This document shows positions 33,967 to 45,422 of a stretch of DNA of 64,000 bases, one piece after another. The stretch covers positions 496,001 through 560,000 of the forward strand of contig JAZKJV010005536.1 of NCBI GenBank assembly GCA_037367405.1. Reading direction: 5' to 3'. The translations under genes and the position numbers were made by a program. A model generated the notes under the pieces. That model was given only the letters and a program-made list of their open reading frames with translations. It ran no database searches and was not told where the DNA came from. Positions within the stretch are counted from its first letter, which is position 1; every line of letters begins with the position of its first letter. The stretch is from Ottelia alismoides. Taxonomy: Eukaryota > Streptophyta > Magnoliopsida > Alismatales > Hydrocharitaceae.

Positions 33967-35229
33967 TCATCTGATCACGTCCACCTTGGCAGGGTCAACC
34001 TCCATTCCTCTCTTGGAGATGACATGCCCCAACACTATGCCCTCCGTCACCATGAAGTGACTTTTCTCCCAGGAGAGCACCAGATTAACCTCACAACATC
34101 TTTTGAGGACTCGGTCCAGATTCCTAAGATAGGAATCAAAAGAATCGTCGTGGACCGAGAAGTCATCCATGAAGACTTCCAGGAATTCGCCGACCATTTC
34201 GGCGAATACAGCAATCATGCACCTTTGAAAAGTACCTGGAGCATTGCATAGCCCAAAAGGCATGCGTCTGAAAGCATAGGTACCAAAGGGGCATGTAAAC
34301 GTGGTCTTTTCCTGGTCCTCCGGAGCTATGGCTACTTGATTGTAGCCTGAGAACCCACCAAGGAAGCAGAAGAATTCTTTCCCCGCTAATCTTTCTAGGA
34401 TCTGATCAATGAACGGTAGGGGGAAATGATCCTTCTTCGTCGCGGCATTCAAGCGTCTGTAATCCACACAGACGCGCCACGACGTGGGTACTCTCGTCAC
34501 GATCTCCTCTCCGTCCTCGTTTGTGGTCGTCTGAATTCCCGACTTTTTCAGGACAACATGGATTGGGGCCACCCACTTAGAGTCGGAGATTGGGTAAATG
34601 AAACCCGCGTTGCACCATTTTTCTATCTCTTTTTTCACAACCTCTCATAAATTTGGATTCAACCGGCGTTGGAATTCACGAGAGGGTTTGGCTTCGTTCT
34701 CCAAGTAAATATGGTGCGAACACAGAGCGGGATTTATCCCATGGAGATCGGAAATGCTCCAGCCTATTGCCTTGCGGTTCTTCTCCAGGATCTCTAGCAA
34801 GCGAGATTCCTGCTCCTCGGTCAATTGTGAACTGATAATGACCGGAAATTTCTTGTCTTGGCCCGCAAGGAAGGCATATTTCAGGGTTGTGGGTAGAGGT
34901 TTGAGCTCAGGAATAGTGTGATCGTCTAAGAAGTCTGGCTCAATCTGCTCTGGTTCAGTGTTGCAAGTGGCTGGATCGTCTTCTGTGATAGCTGCCACCA
35001 AGCGCGGCTCTGGAGTCGGATCGTCAAAGGTTTCCATACAATCGGCAAATGCCTCGTCCGACTCGTCATCCTCATCTTCCGATTGTCCTAAGGATGTAAG
35101 GACTGACAGGCCCAACTGGGCCTCTATGTCATCGAAGATGTAGGGCGATGCAGGCTCAGAGCTGTACTCGTTCCTGAGGATCTCGCAGACTGACTCATGC
35201 ACTGGATCATCTTCAAAGGAGATGGGCAC
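33967..35229 (-). pseudogene. pol: Athila reverse transcriptase with N-terminal linker
   Basis: The linker (34645-35229) is acidic and ends in SREFQRRLNPN, just before a stop at 34645. The same frame continues with EKWCNAGFIYPISDSKWVAP, WRVCVDYRRLN, FPLPFIDQILERLAG, MPFGLCNAPGTFQRCM and the catalytic box FMDDFSV (usually YMDD or FVDD). A further stop at 33967 ends the piece just before the RSFLG motif. All RT motifs are present, so only two stops and a shift to the upstream protease frame (near 35220) separate it from a readable polyprotein. Confidence 0.9.
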
Positions 35230-36420
35230 ATCGATGCTGGCTGGGTTCTGTCTCCATGGCCAACTATGTCTTCATGCTCACACTCTGTTCCGGTAGAAGA
35301 GTACTCGGTGCTGGATTCGGAGTCCGATCTCTGCCATCTTGTCTGCTTCATTTCAAGTTCCTCATCTCCGCCTAGAGTTTGGAACTGAATCTTCCCATTC
35401 TTATAATCAAATAAGGCCCCCGCTGTTCTGAGGAAGGGCCTACCTAAAATGATCTGGGAATCTCTCCAATTACGAGGGGTTTCCATATCTAGGACAGTGA
35501 AATCCACCATGTATTCTTGTCCCTCGACTTTGATCACAATGTTCCTTAACTCTCCTTGGGACCTCTTAGTAGATTTGTCAGCAAACTGCAGAATAGCTCT
35601 AGATTTCCTAAGAGGTCCAAGATTAAGCCGCTCATAGAGGGCTGTGGGCATCAAGTTGATCGAGGAACCATTGTCTAGGAGAGTGCGTGCAAACGCGATG
35701 TCATCAACATGACTCACTACATAATGTGCACCCATGTCTCTTCGTTTCCGAGGAAACAAGTTCTTTATTGCACAAGTCGTGGCTACTGATAAAACGTGTT
35801 TCTCAACATGGCTTTTGGTCTTCCTGCTAACCCTAGTAGGTGTGCATCTCACCTTAAGGTATTTTTGGAATGCAGGGGTCATTTCCACGAACTTGTCAAA
35901 AGGGATTGTGACCTTGATGTGTTTATTGCAAAATTCAGCCATCTCAGGGTCATCTTTTTGGATTTTTTTGATTTTCTTCTTTCCACCCTTGAGAGCTCGA
36001 GGGAAAGGGATTATTGACTCTAACTCAGGTTCTGGAACTGAAATATTCTCATTAACTGCTGGAACTGAGTTCTTAACATGACTCTTACTCTGACTCTGAT
36101 ACAGACTCGGACTTGGACTCTGACTAAAAGGAAAATGCTGAGGCAAAACCGGTGACGCTTCTTCCGCTTCTTCTGGACGATCCTCCTCAGATGGAGGTGC
36201 GGGCTCTTCATCGGTGCCGTCTGACTCTATGTTACTGAGGGACTGATGCTTCGAGGACTCAGATGTCCTCTTCTTCCGCTGGCGATGGTGGTGGTGATGC
36301 TCCTCCTCTTCTTCCTCCGAGTTCTCCTCAGGTAGAGTCTCGGAGGCTCCTTCCTTCAGTGCCCGTGCACGATCAGGTATGGTCACGGTCCTTCCGCTCC
36401 TGAGGGACATATGATTAACA
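35124..36420 (-). pseudogene. gag-pol: Athila gag C-terminus and protease
   Basis: It opens with NHMSLRSGR, a hallmark of the Athila gag-protease linker, then a long acidic and histidine-rich linker (EEEEEHHHHHRQRKKR). LLDNGSSINLMP at about residues 300-311 of the open stretch is the aspartic protease site, and ILGRPFLRTAGALFDY closes the domain. The frame differs from gag upstream (shift near 36430-36470) and from RT downstream. The protease cleaves gag and pol inside the particle. Confidence 0.88.
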
Positions 36421-36438
36421 TTATCGTACGAAAGGATC

Positions 36439-38396
36439 TCATGTTCTAGATAAGTAATTATCTGAATAATATACCTGATCTCGAGGTAGGTTCTGGCCCT
36501 GGTGTATGCTGTTCGGGTTGGCCTGAACCTGTGCGGGAATTGGGGTCCTTGGCGCCATTTGTTGGTCCTGGGCACGAGAGACCCGATTGATGTCGGTCCT
36601 CATGTCCAGGTAGTCATTCTGCATCTGTTGGACCCTATCAGATAGGGTTTGGATCGCCAAGGTGAGGGACTCCAATTCGGTGGGCTGGGCTGGCTGCGGT
36701 GCAGATGTGGTCCTGTATTGGCCCTGCTGGCCGAGCCGATACTGCTGCTGATGGGACGGTGCTGGCCCCTGCTGGTAGGTGCGCTGCTGCGGCTGGTACC
36801 CCTGTTCTGGCCTGGACTGGAAGCACGAGACAGTGACGGGCATGGTCTCTTGGTAGACTGGGGATGGGCGGTGTGCCTGATCCTTCCCCATCTCGATTTG
36901 CCGGACTAGCGGGTCACGGCTATACCAAAGCCCGTTGATTTCGTATACTGGCGGAGGCTCCTCGTACTCCGTTTCCACTTGTGGGGGTGCATGATGGTTC
37001 TGCTCGGTGTAAGTCTGATCCCAGCTGCTCTGAGGCCCCGGTGCCTGTTCCTGTACAAGATGGACTCGGTGTACAGGTACAGGTGGTGCAGAAGGGGTAG
37101 GTAGCTTGATCTTAGCTACCTTTTCAGAGAGTTCCTCCACTTTCTTCGGAAGGCTCGAAAGAGACTCCATCTCCGCGACTCTCTTGTGGATCTGCTTGAC
37201 CATGGTAAGCTTGTCTGCAATCATCCCCATGCTGGGGATGAGGTCCTCAGTCAGATCTGCAACAGTCCTTCTAGTTGTCTCATTGGATAAGATTGAGGGA
37301 GACAACTGATAGGCCTTGTGGCCTATGACCTGCCGGTTTCTGCCATCTGTTCTAGGATCTTCCATACAGCGTGCTCGTTCTTGTTCAGATAGCTTCCTCC
37401 ACAGGCGGCGCTGACTAACCCCTGCATCTCCAGGGTTAGACCACAGAACAAGGTCTGGACTAAGATCGCCTTCGAAATGCCGTGGCATGGGCATTTCTGA
37501 ACTAAATCGTTGAACCTATCCCAAGCCTCATGGAAAGGTTCACTGGGTCCTTGAGCGAAGCTGGCGATCTTCGTTCTCATCTGATTAGTCCTACTGAGAG
37601 GGTAGAACTTCTTCAAGAAAATGTCCTTGAACTGCATCCAGGTCGTACATACCACCCCTAAGTTTTTCAACCAATGAGCAGCCTTATCTCCTAAGGCAAA
37701 TGGGGTGGCCTTCAGCCGGATATAATCTTGGCCAACATTGGGATGGCTAAGATTGTTGCACACTAGTTCGAAGTCACGGAGGAAGGTGTATGGTTCTTCA
37801 CTGAGGTTTCTGTTAAACTTCGGAAGCAGACTGAGGAAGTGGGGCTTCAGCTCAAATGCCTGGTCGGGAACTGCAGGTGCTAACCAGTTTTGGATCTCGT
37901 TCTCCGCCGGGTTGTAGGTGTCGACCATTGGTCGGTCGATCCCTTCAGCTACTATGATCTGTCCCATCCGCGCCGTGAGATCTGCATTTTTCTGTTCGGC
38001 TTCGGCGAGGCATCTAAGAATTTGTCGCATCTGGTCCTCATCTGGCGGCATCCTTGGCGGCATTTCGCCCTCTAGTTTTGGGGATTGGAAAATAAGATCA
38101 GTGTTAGAGGGCGAATCAAGGAAGGGATTACCGAGGCGATGGTCTTCCTCGGTAATATTGGAGGAGATAAAAGGGTTGGTTTAAGAGTAACCACCCTGAG
38201 CTTGAGGGAACCAGGACTCAAGAGGGTCATGAGTCCTGGGTGATCCAAGGTGCGCTCGGACCGATAAAGATGGGTTACTTGGGGGACTCATAGAGAGATC
38301 AGTGAATAACGAGTCGAGATCTCCCCAGTCACTCATCTTGATGAAGCGAGAAGAAGATAGTATTTTACTCCTACCTGAAGCAAGCAAAAAGAACAA
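36439..38396 (-). pseudogene. gag: Athila gag capsid, one stop and one frameshift
   Basis: The frame is open from 38396 upward of the obvious start at 38063, with one TAA at about 38181. The likely start is the ATG at 38336 (MSDWGDLDSLF). The capsid domain is clear: EEPYTFLRDFELVCNNL, LKATPFALGDKAAHWLKNLG, FLKKFYPLSRTNQMR and FHEAWDRFNDLVQKCPCHG, ending in HAVWKILEQMAE. A +1-type shift near 37330 leads into 36439-37494 with a coiled-coil stretch (VAEMESLSSLPKKVEELSEK) and a Gln/Pro-rich tail including VYEINGLWYSRDP. The protein would form the particle. Confidence 0.9.
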
Positions 38397-39715
38397 TCCA
38401 AGACCCTGGGTTCACACTCAACACAGTGAAGGACTCAAAGTCGAGTCCAATTAATCTTGTAGTTTTTAAGTGTGATATTCAAGCAAAATAGCAAGGATTA
38501 CGCGGCCTAAAGGGAAGTCGTCTCAGAGCCGGATGCGTCTTCCCTGTTTATCCTGTCGCCTAAGATATCGCCGCTCCTTCCTTTCTTCGCTCCTATCCCA
38601 AGCCGATGGATTCAGTGACCACGCCCCTATCTACCTGCAAGCAGGCGGAGGCTGACAAGGCCGGAACTTCACCCCGGGGGGTTACTGGCAGCTTGTCGCA
38701 AAGTACCGCAATTTCGCCCTATCTACCTGAGACAGGCGGAGGCTACTTGGTACTAGTCAAAGAATCTTAAATTATTCGACCTGTAATATTTGCTAGGATC
38801 AGTTAGAACGTGATATGGAAGACGGGGATTTGGGCTCTACCTTAATGTGTTCACACACACTCAAGTACCCTCACTCAGCCTGAATACAAGGTCGGGGATT
38901 AATCTCCCGCAAATAATTTTCAGATTTTATTCTTTTTTTTGGTCAATACTGTTAGCAGTCCCGATTTTTAAAGTTAAGTTATCACTTTAATTAGTCCACC
39001 ACAAAGCACGCCTATCGGACAGTCCCAATTTCCTGTTTAATTTAAGTGAGAAAATCAGAGGGGGAAATCGAGAAAAGCCAATGCACGAAAAATCGATGAT
39101 GCGGATGCTGAGTAGAGAATACTTACAGTGATCCCTTCGCTTTTTTTATGCAGGATGCAATACAAAATTGAAATCTTTTTACTCTACATGCAAATGCAAG
39201 CGATGAAAAGCCGCTCCTAGACAGGCAGTTCTATTATCGTGAAGAACAGTTTAATTTTGACTAAGTACTGCGGTCTAGGTGCGTCTTTTAAGTGTTTTGT
39301 GTGGTCCTATTGATTACGAGCACAAACAATTCCTAGAATGGCTCGAGGAGCCGCTAGTGCAAGCTAAGTTACAATTCACCCACACAGCACACGGGATACA
39401 GTTCCACTATCTTTACACACACGAGATCCCAGACGGGAACCGCTGGAAATGATGCGAAAGAAAAAGAAATAAAATAAAATGTAATTACAAAGCCTCTCTT
39501 TCACTCAAAAATTTAAATGCTAAGTCCTCGAAGCGTCGCCGACTCCTCGCGGTCCTCGCACAAAAAAAAAATAATTGGAGGTAGAGAGTTACACAAAAAT
39601 AAAATAATGCAAAAATAAAGGAGAGAAAATAATTACAAGAAAACCGGGGGTCAGACTACCCGGGGAATGAAAATCAAACACTCAAAAATTGCAAAAAATT
39701 AACCTAAGCCGTGCC
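38397..39715 (-). other. 5' leader of element B
   Basis: Non-coding between primer site and gag. Shares patches with the leaders of A and D (TCTCCCGCAA near 38900; CAGTCCC near 38955). Two lines with CCTATCTACCTG followed by CAGGCGGAGGCT (38627 and 38717) form a short direct repeat. Confidence 0.6.
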
Positions 39716-39733
39716 TCCCCGGCAACGGCGCCA
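39716..39733 (-). other. Primer binding site of element B, tRNA-Asp
   Basis: TGGCGCCGTTGCCGGGGA on the minus strand, three bases from the LTR. This is the primer site of Athila and Tat elements. Confidence 0.93.
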
Positions 39734-39736
39734 TTT

Positions 39737-42700
39737 TGATAACCACCCCCGCACCCTATGTTAATTCCGTCAAATTAATGTCCAAATTAATGTTGATGAT
39801 TCGTTGCAGTCGGATACGAGGGGTTAATCAAAAACCACTTATCGATTAATGTGAAGTTAATTTTAAGCGGCAATTTTTTTTACTTGGTGGAGTCCAAGGT
39901 CGATCTCAGGGAGGCATCTGTCTCCTTAGATAAATTGAAGTAATTATTCAAGTGTAAGATTTTCGGGAGGTAATTTTTTTTGTCTTTTTCAATTTCTGTG
40001 CAGACTTATGCAGACAATGCAGGCCAATTTAACGTTCAATTTAATTATGATATCAAATGAAGTCTAAAAATTATGAAAATTGACCAGTTGATTAATGAGG
40101 ATGAAAATGACCTACACTAATTTTTTTGGAATTTTTCGACACTAAATAAATTTACTGTGAATTAAATAAACAGACAGAGTGATTTTCAGTATTTAATTTT
40201 TAATAAATATCAAACCACAATTTTTCCAAAAACTAAAATTATCCTAGGTGGCTCTAATGATAAGGGACCTAGGAAAATTAACAGAACTTAATTTCACTGT
40301 GAAATGAATTAATTAAAATTAATTTAGGAAAATCACTTAGCAATTTATTTAGGCCTCGATATGCATGCAAATGATATGAAATTTTTATGGTATGCTAAGA
40401 ATAGTGTCCTTAAGCTACTGTGAATTTTTGATGATTTTTGAAGGCATAGAGAATTAACTATAAATCAAAAGGTATCACTGGGCAAAATATGTCAAAAATT
40501 CACCAATTAATTCATTAATAATTCAACTGAACTTACAAAAATATGACACGTAGACCAATAGACAGAGGACAAAATTCCCAACAAAAGGCAATTTTTAAAT
40601 TTTCAAAATGATGTAAAATGCAATCTAGGGATGCGTGCAAACACAAGGGTGTAAATGCAATACAGGAAATTAAAATTACAATAAGCAAATATGCAGACAA
40701 AGACTAAAATGCAATTACCTATAATGTGGGGGACTCTTGTGCAAAATCTCCACAGGGCACGTGCTCCTCACGTGGGATCTGCTTCACAGGGACCTTTTTG
40801 CAAATATAAAAAGCTCCAGGGGCCTCTGTGCAATTTACCCAGGCCGCGCGTGCTCCTCACGTGGGCGGCCTAGGCTCGGATGGCTGCGGCGGCTCGGATC
40901 GAGGTTCGGGCGCTTTGGAGGTCCGGAGATTGGTTCGTGCGACCCGAACCTAGGCTCGGAGAGGAGGGTCGGGCCGAGGCTACGTGGCGTTCTGAAGGCC
41001 CTCGGATCAAGATGGATCCGAGGGTTGTCGGTGCTGACGCGTGGCGTGTCCTCTGGTCTTTGGATCGATGATGATCCGACGGTCGAAGGCGAGTCCGGTG
41101 GCGAGCGACGTGGCGATGTGAGGGCCGTTCGATCGATGCGATCGAACGGCAGCTGCTCGTCCGCTCCGACGATCCTCCGCCGCCTGCGGAGGAGAAGGCG
41201 GGGCTCCGACGACGGGGCTGTAGCTCCGCCCGTCCTTCCTCGTGTCGCTGACGCTCTCCGGCTTGTCGGAGATAGCCCGGAAGCTACGCGGCGGCTCGGC
41301 AGGAGATGATGGTGGTCTCAGGAGCGTCGGAAGGCGGCCTGATGACGACGGCGATGAAGCTCGAAGATGGCTCCGGCGACCTTCCGTTCAGTGAGAAGAT
41401 GGGTCCTGCAAGTGTGAAATAGAGAGCCGGAGCTCGTGCGGGTGTTTGTGGAGAGATGGAGGTGGTCAGCGAGGCCTAGGGCGTGAAGGAGATGGTAGGC
41501 GATGGTGCTCCGGCCAAGTGGCGGAGCTGGAGGTCGATGGTTGGTGCAGTGCATCGTCGGGCAGTGCATATGTGGCCGCAAAGATTAGAGCTTCGACGCG
41601 AAGCTCGTCGAGATGGATTGGAAACGATAGAATGATCGATGACGGCGAATAAAGTCGGAGAAAACGAAGAAAAAAAATAAGAAATGATCGGAGAGGAAAT
41701 AGAGGAATCTACCTGGGGAATGGAGCTCAGGTTTGAGCTCCAGATCGTCGCTCGAAGGTCGGTAGATGGCCTGAGCTCACGCAGCTCGCGGATGGAGGCT
41801 GCAGCACGGTGGTGGCGGCCGTGGATCTCGCCGGAGTTGAATCCCTTCGTCGCTCGATGAATCACCTAATTGCTGTCACCAACTGAAGGATCAGAGCTCG
41901 GGGATACTCTCTGGAGTGGCGGATGGGGGTGAAGTCGGCCGGAGGTGGCGTATTTATAAGTTGAAGGTGGTGGGTTGGCTGGTGACGAGGCGAGGTTGGT
42001 GGTCGACGTGGGGCGACTCTGGTGGGGGTGGTGGAGCGTGAGGTAGACGGCGAGGATGAGGGATGAGTGGGTGACGTCGTGGGAGTGTTGGCGGTCGGAG
42101 AGGATGGCTGACGTGCATCCAAGAATAGGAAGGGGGCGCCCCTCCCGCAAGGCAAGGGACGTGGGAGAGAGGGGCGCCCGGAGGTAGGAGACGAGGTCTC
42201 CACTGTTGGATCTTGTGATCCAACGGTGGTGATCAAAGCGGAAGGGGACGTGTAGGATTCGATCCGGGCTCGGAGATGATGGGCTGTGGTGGAGCCACGT
42301 TGCGCGCTCTGCGCGAGGCGTTGACGTGCGGTTAAGATGGAGCACGGGGAAGATCTGACGGCTATGGAATTAGGCGCGCGTGGGCAGAGCTGGGCCGTTG
42401 GATCTGAAGCGAGATCCAACGGCTGAGGACGCAGGCGGATGAGGCGAGGGGAAGCGGGCCGCGTGGCGCAACCAGAGGGCGCCACGTGGCCTGCTGTGAG
42501 TGGCTGGAAGAAGAGACACTTGTAGAAAGAAGAGGGAGCCGAATTTGGAAAAACTCAAAACATGAAAGTTGTAGATCTCGATGAGATCTACAAGTTTCAT
42601 GTTGACCAAAGACGGAGATGAGGTCAAATATGATATATAAATACAAGGATACATAGATATACATATGTAGTATACAAAGTGGCCCAAAAACCCAACTTTC

Positions 42701-43094
42701 TCATACGAGCTCCAAATTCAATGAAATTAGTCTCATTTTGAAGGTCTTTTAATGTGTAGTATTCTAAGAGTAAGTAGACCCAATTCCGAGTTTGTATGAG
42801 GCCTTTATGTGTATTTTAGTGTACAAGGGGCCTAGGGCTTTATTGACTAATTTACAAGGGGGATTTTTGGCATTCTTCCTTATATTATCAACTAAGGAGT
42901 ATATATTTTTAGGGATTGGGTATTTTACAAGGGATTTTGGCTTCTTATTTAAATGCAAATGAGCTGCTAAAATATATGATTTATGACTGCATGCATGAGT
43001 GCTATTTATGCAATTTAAAAGGAAATATGCCTCTATTTTCTCGGGAACAAGGCTCTATTTTTGACTTTTGAAGTGATGAATCACAGATTCATCA
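39737..43094 (-). repeat. Element B right LTR (5' copy), full length
   Basis: 3358 bp, matching 16891-17901 plus 27866-30164. It has the U5 stem-loop (39878-39914), TATA box (41951-41958), hairpin (42561-42601) and terminal near-palindrome (43074-43094). ORFs in it (41862-42485 and others) share the GC-rich composition of the LTR and are not taken as genes. Confidence 0.92.
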
Positions 43095-43227
43095 ACCCCC
43101 TATACTTAAACCTTGCTCGTCCCCGAGCACTAAATGAAATGCAAGAGTGAAATGATTTTGGGTTCCAAACCAAGGTCATGAACAAAAGTTGAAAAATGGA
43201 GCCTGACTCGACCTTTGGATTAATTGT
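43095..43227 (-). repeat. Internal fragment of B between two LTR copies
   Basis: Repeats 30165-30297, that is, polypurine tract plus the first part of the 3' untranslated region, and then breaks into LTR sequence at 43228 without clear homology at the joint. Confidence 0.85.
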
Positions 43228-45417
43228 ACCCAAACCTAGGCTCGGAGAGGAGGGTCGGGCCGAGGCTACGTGGCGTTCTGAAGGCCCTCGGATCAAGATG
43301 GATCCGAGGGTTGTCGGTGCTGACGCGTGGCGTGTCCTCTGGTCTTTGGATCGATGATGATCCGACGGTCGAAGGCGAGTCCGGTGGCGAGCGACGTGAC
43401 GATGTGAGGGCCGTTCGATCGATGCGATCGAACGGCAGCTGCTCGTCCGCTCCGACGATCCTCCGCCTCCTGCGGAGGAGAAGGCGGGGCTCCGACGACG
43501 GGGCTGTAGCTCCGCCCGTCCTTCCTCGTGTCGTTGACGCTCTCCGGCTTGTCGAAGATAGCCCGGAAGCTACGCGGCGGCTCGGCGGAGATGATGGTGG
43601 TCTTAGGAGCGTCGGAAGGCGGCCTGATGACGACGGCGATGAAGCTCGAAGATGGCTCCGGCGACCTTCCGTTCAGTGAGAAGATGGGTCCTGCAAGTGT
43701 GAAATAGAGAGCCGGAGCTCGTGCGGGTGTTTGTGGAGAGATGGAGGTGGTCAGCGAGGCCTAGGGCGTGAAGGAGATGGTAGGCGATGGTGCTCCGGCC
43801 AAGTGGAGGAGCTGGAGGTCGATGGTTGGTGTAGTGCGTCGTCGGGCGGTGCGGATGTGGCTGCGAAGATGGGAGCTTCGACGCGAAGCTCGTCGAGATG
43901 GATTAGAAGCGATAGAATGATCGATGACGGCGAATAAAGTCGGAGAAAACGAAGAAAAAAATAAGAAATGATCGGAGAGGAAATAGAGGAATCTACCTGG
44001 GGAATGGAGATCAGGTTTGAGCTCCAGGTCGTCGCTCGAAGGTCGGTAGATGGCCTGAGCTCACGCAGCTCGCGGATGGAGGCTGCAGCACGGCGGTGGC
44101 GGCCGTGGATCTCGCCGGAGTTGAATCCCTTCGTCGCTCGATGAATCACCTAATTGTTATCACCAAATGAAGGATCAGAGCTCGGGGATACTCTCTGGAG
44201 TGGCGGATGGGGGTGAAGTCGGCCGGAGGTGGCGTATTTATAAGTTGAAGGTGGTGGGTTGGCTGGTGACGAGGCGAGGTTGGTGGTCGACATGGGGCGA
44301 CTCTGGTGGGGGTGGTGGAGCGTGAGGTAGACGGCGAGGATGAGGGACGAGTGGGTGACGTCGTGGGAGTGTTGGCGGTCGGAGAGGATGGCTGACGTGC
44401 ATCCAAGAATAGGAAGGGGGCGCCCCTCCCGCAAGGCAAGGGACATGGGAGAGAGGGGCGCCCCTCCCGCAAGGCAAGGGACGTGGGAGAGAGGGGCGCC
44501 CAGAGGTAGGAGACGAGGTCTCCACCGTTGGATCTTGTGATCCAACGGTGGTGATCAAAGCGGAAGGGGACGTGTAGGATTCGATCCGGGGCTCGGAGAT
44601 GATGGGCTGTGGTGGAGCCACGTGGCGCGCTCTGCGCGAGGCATTGACGTGCGGTTAAGATGGAGCACGGGGAAGATCTGACGGCTATGGAATTAGGCGC
44701 GCGTGGGCAGAGCTGGGCCATTGGATCTGAAGCGAGATCCAACGGCTGAGGACGTAGGCGGATGAGGCGAGGGGAAGCGGGCCGCGTGGCGCAACCAGAG
44801 GGCGCCACGTGGCCTGCTGTGAGTGGCTGGAAGAAGAGACACGTGTAGAGAGAAGAGAGAGCCGAATTTGGAAAAACTCAAAACATGAAAGTTGTAGATC
44901 TCGATGAGATCTACAAGTTTCATGTTGACCAAAGACGGAGATGAGGTCAAATATGATATATAAATACAAGGATACATAGATATACATATGTAGTATACAA
45001 AGTGGCCCAAAAACCCAACTTTCTCATACGAGCTCCAAATTCAATGAAATTAGTCTCATTTTGAAGGTCTTTTAATATGTAGTATTCTAAGAGTAAGTAG
45101 ACCCAATTCGGAGTTTGTATGAGGCCTTTATGTGTATTTTAGTGTACAAGGGGCCTAGGGCTTTATTGACTAATTTACAAGGGGGATTTTTGGCATTCTT
45201 CCCTATATTATCAACTAAGGAGTATATATTTTTAGGGATTAGGTATTTTACAAGGGATTTTGGCTTATTATTTAAATGCAAATGAGCTGCTAAAATGTAT
45301 GATTTATGACTGCATGCATGAGTGCTATTTATGCAATATAAAAGGAAATATGCCTCTATTTTATCGGGAACAAGGCTCTATTTTTGACTTTTGAAGTGAT
45401 GAATCACAGATTCATCA
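43228..45417 (-). repeat. Partial third LTR copy of element B
   Basis: Matches 40942-43094 and ends at the GGGCA duplication. It has its own TATA box (44235-44242), hairpin (44884-44924) and terminal near-palindrome (45397-45417). A 38-bp tandem duplication (44421-44496) is unique to it. At some variable places it agrees with the left LTR rather than with 39737-43094. Confidence 0.9.
44421..44496. repeat. 38-bp tandem duplication
   Basis: Two copies starting CGCCCCTCCCGCAAGGCAAG, differing by one base (ACATGG versus ACGTGG). The other LTR copies have one. Confidence 0.9.
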
Positions 45418-45422
45418 GGGCA

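Larger units (their letters stand above)
16891..45417 (-). mobile_element. Element B: Athila-type Ty3/gypsy retrotransposon with gag-pol (carries copia element C)
   Basis: It starts TGATAACC, ends TTCATCA and is flanked by GGGCA at 16886-16890 and 45418-45422. Orientation is minus: intact tRNA-Asp primer site at 39716-39733, polypurine tract at 30165, gag to integrase reading downward from 38396 to 31959. The left LTR is split by element C. The right side holds a full LTR, 133 bp of internal sequence, and a second partial LTR, all within the site duplication. Integrase follows RNase H directly with no second RNase H, as in Athila rather than Tat. Coding carries a few stops and four frameshifts; LTR copies differ by a few per cent. 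Confidence 0.92.
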
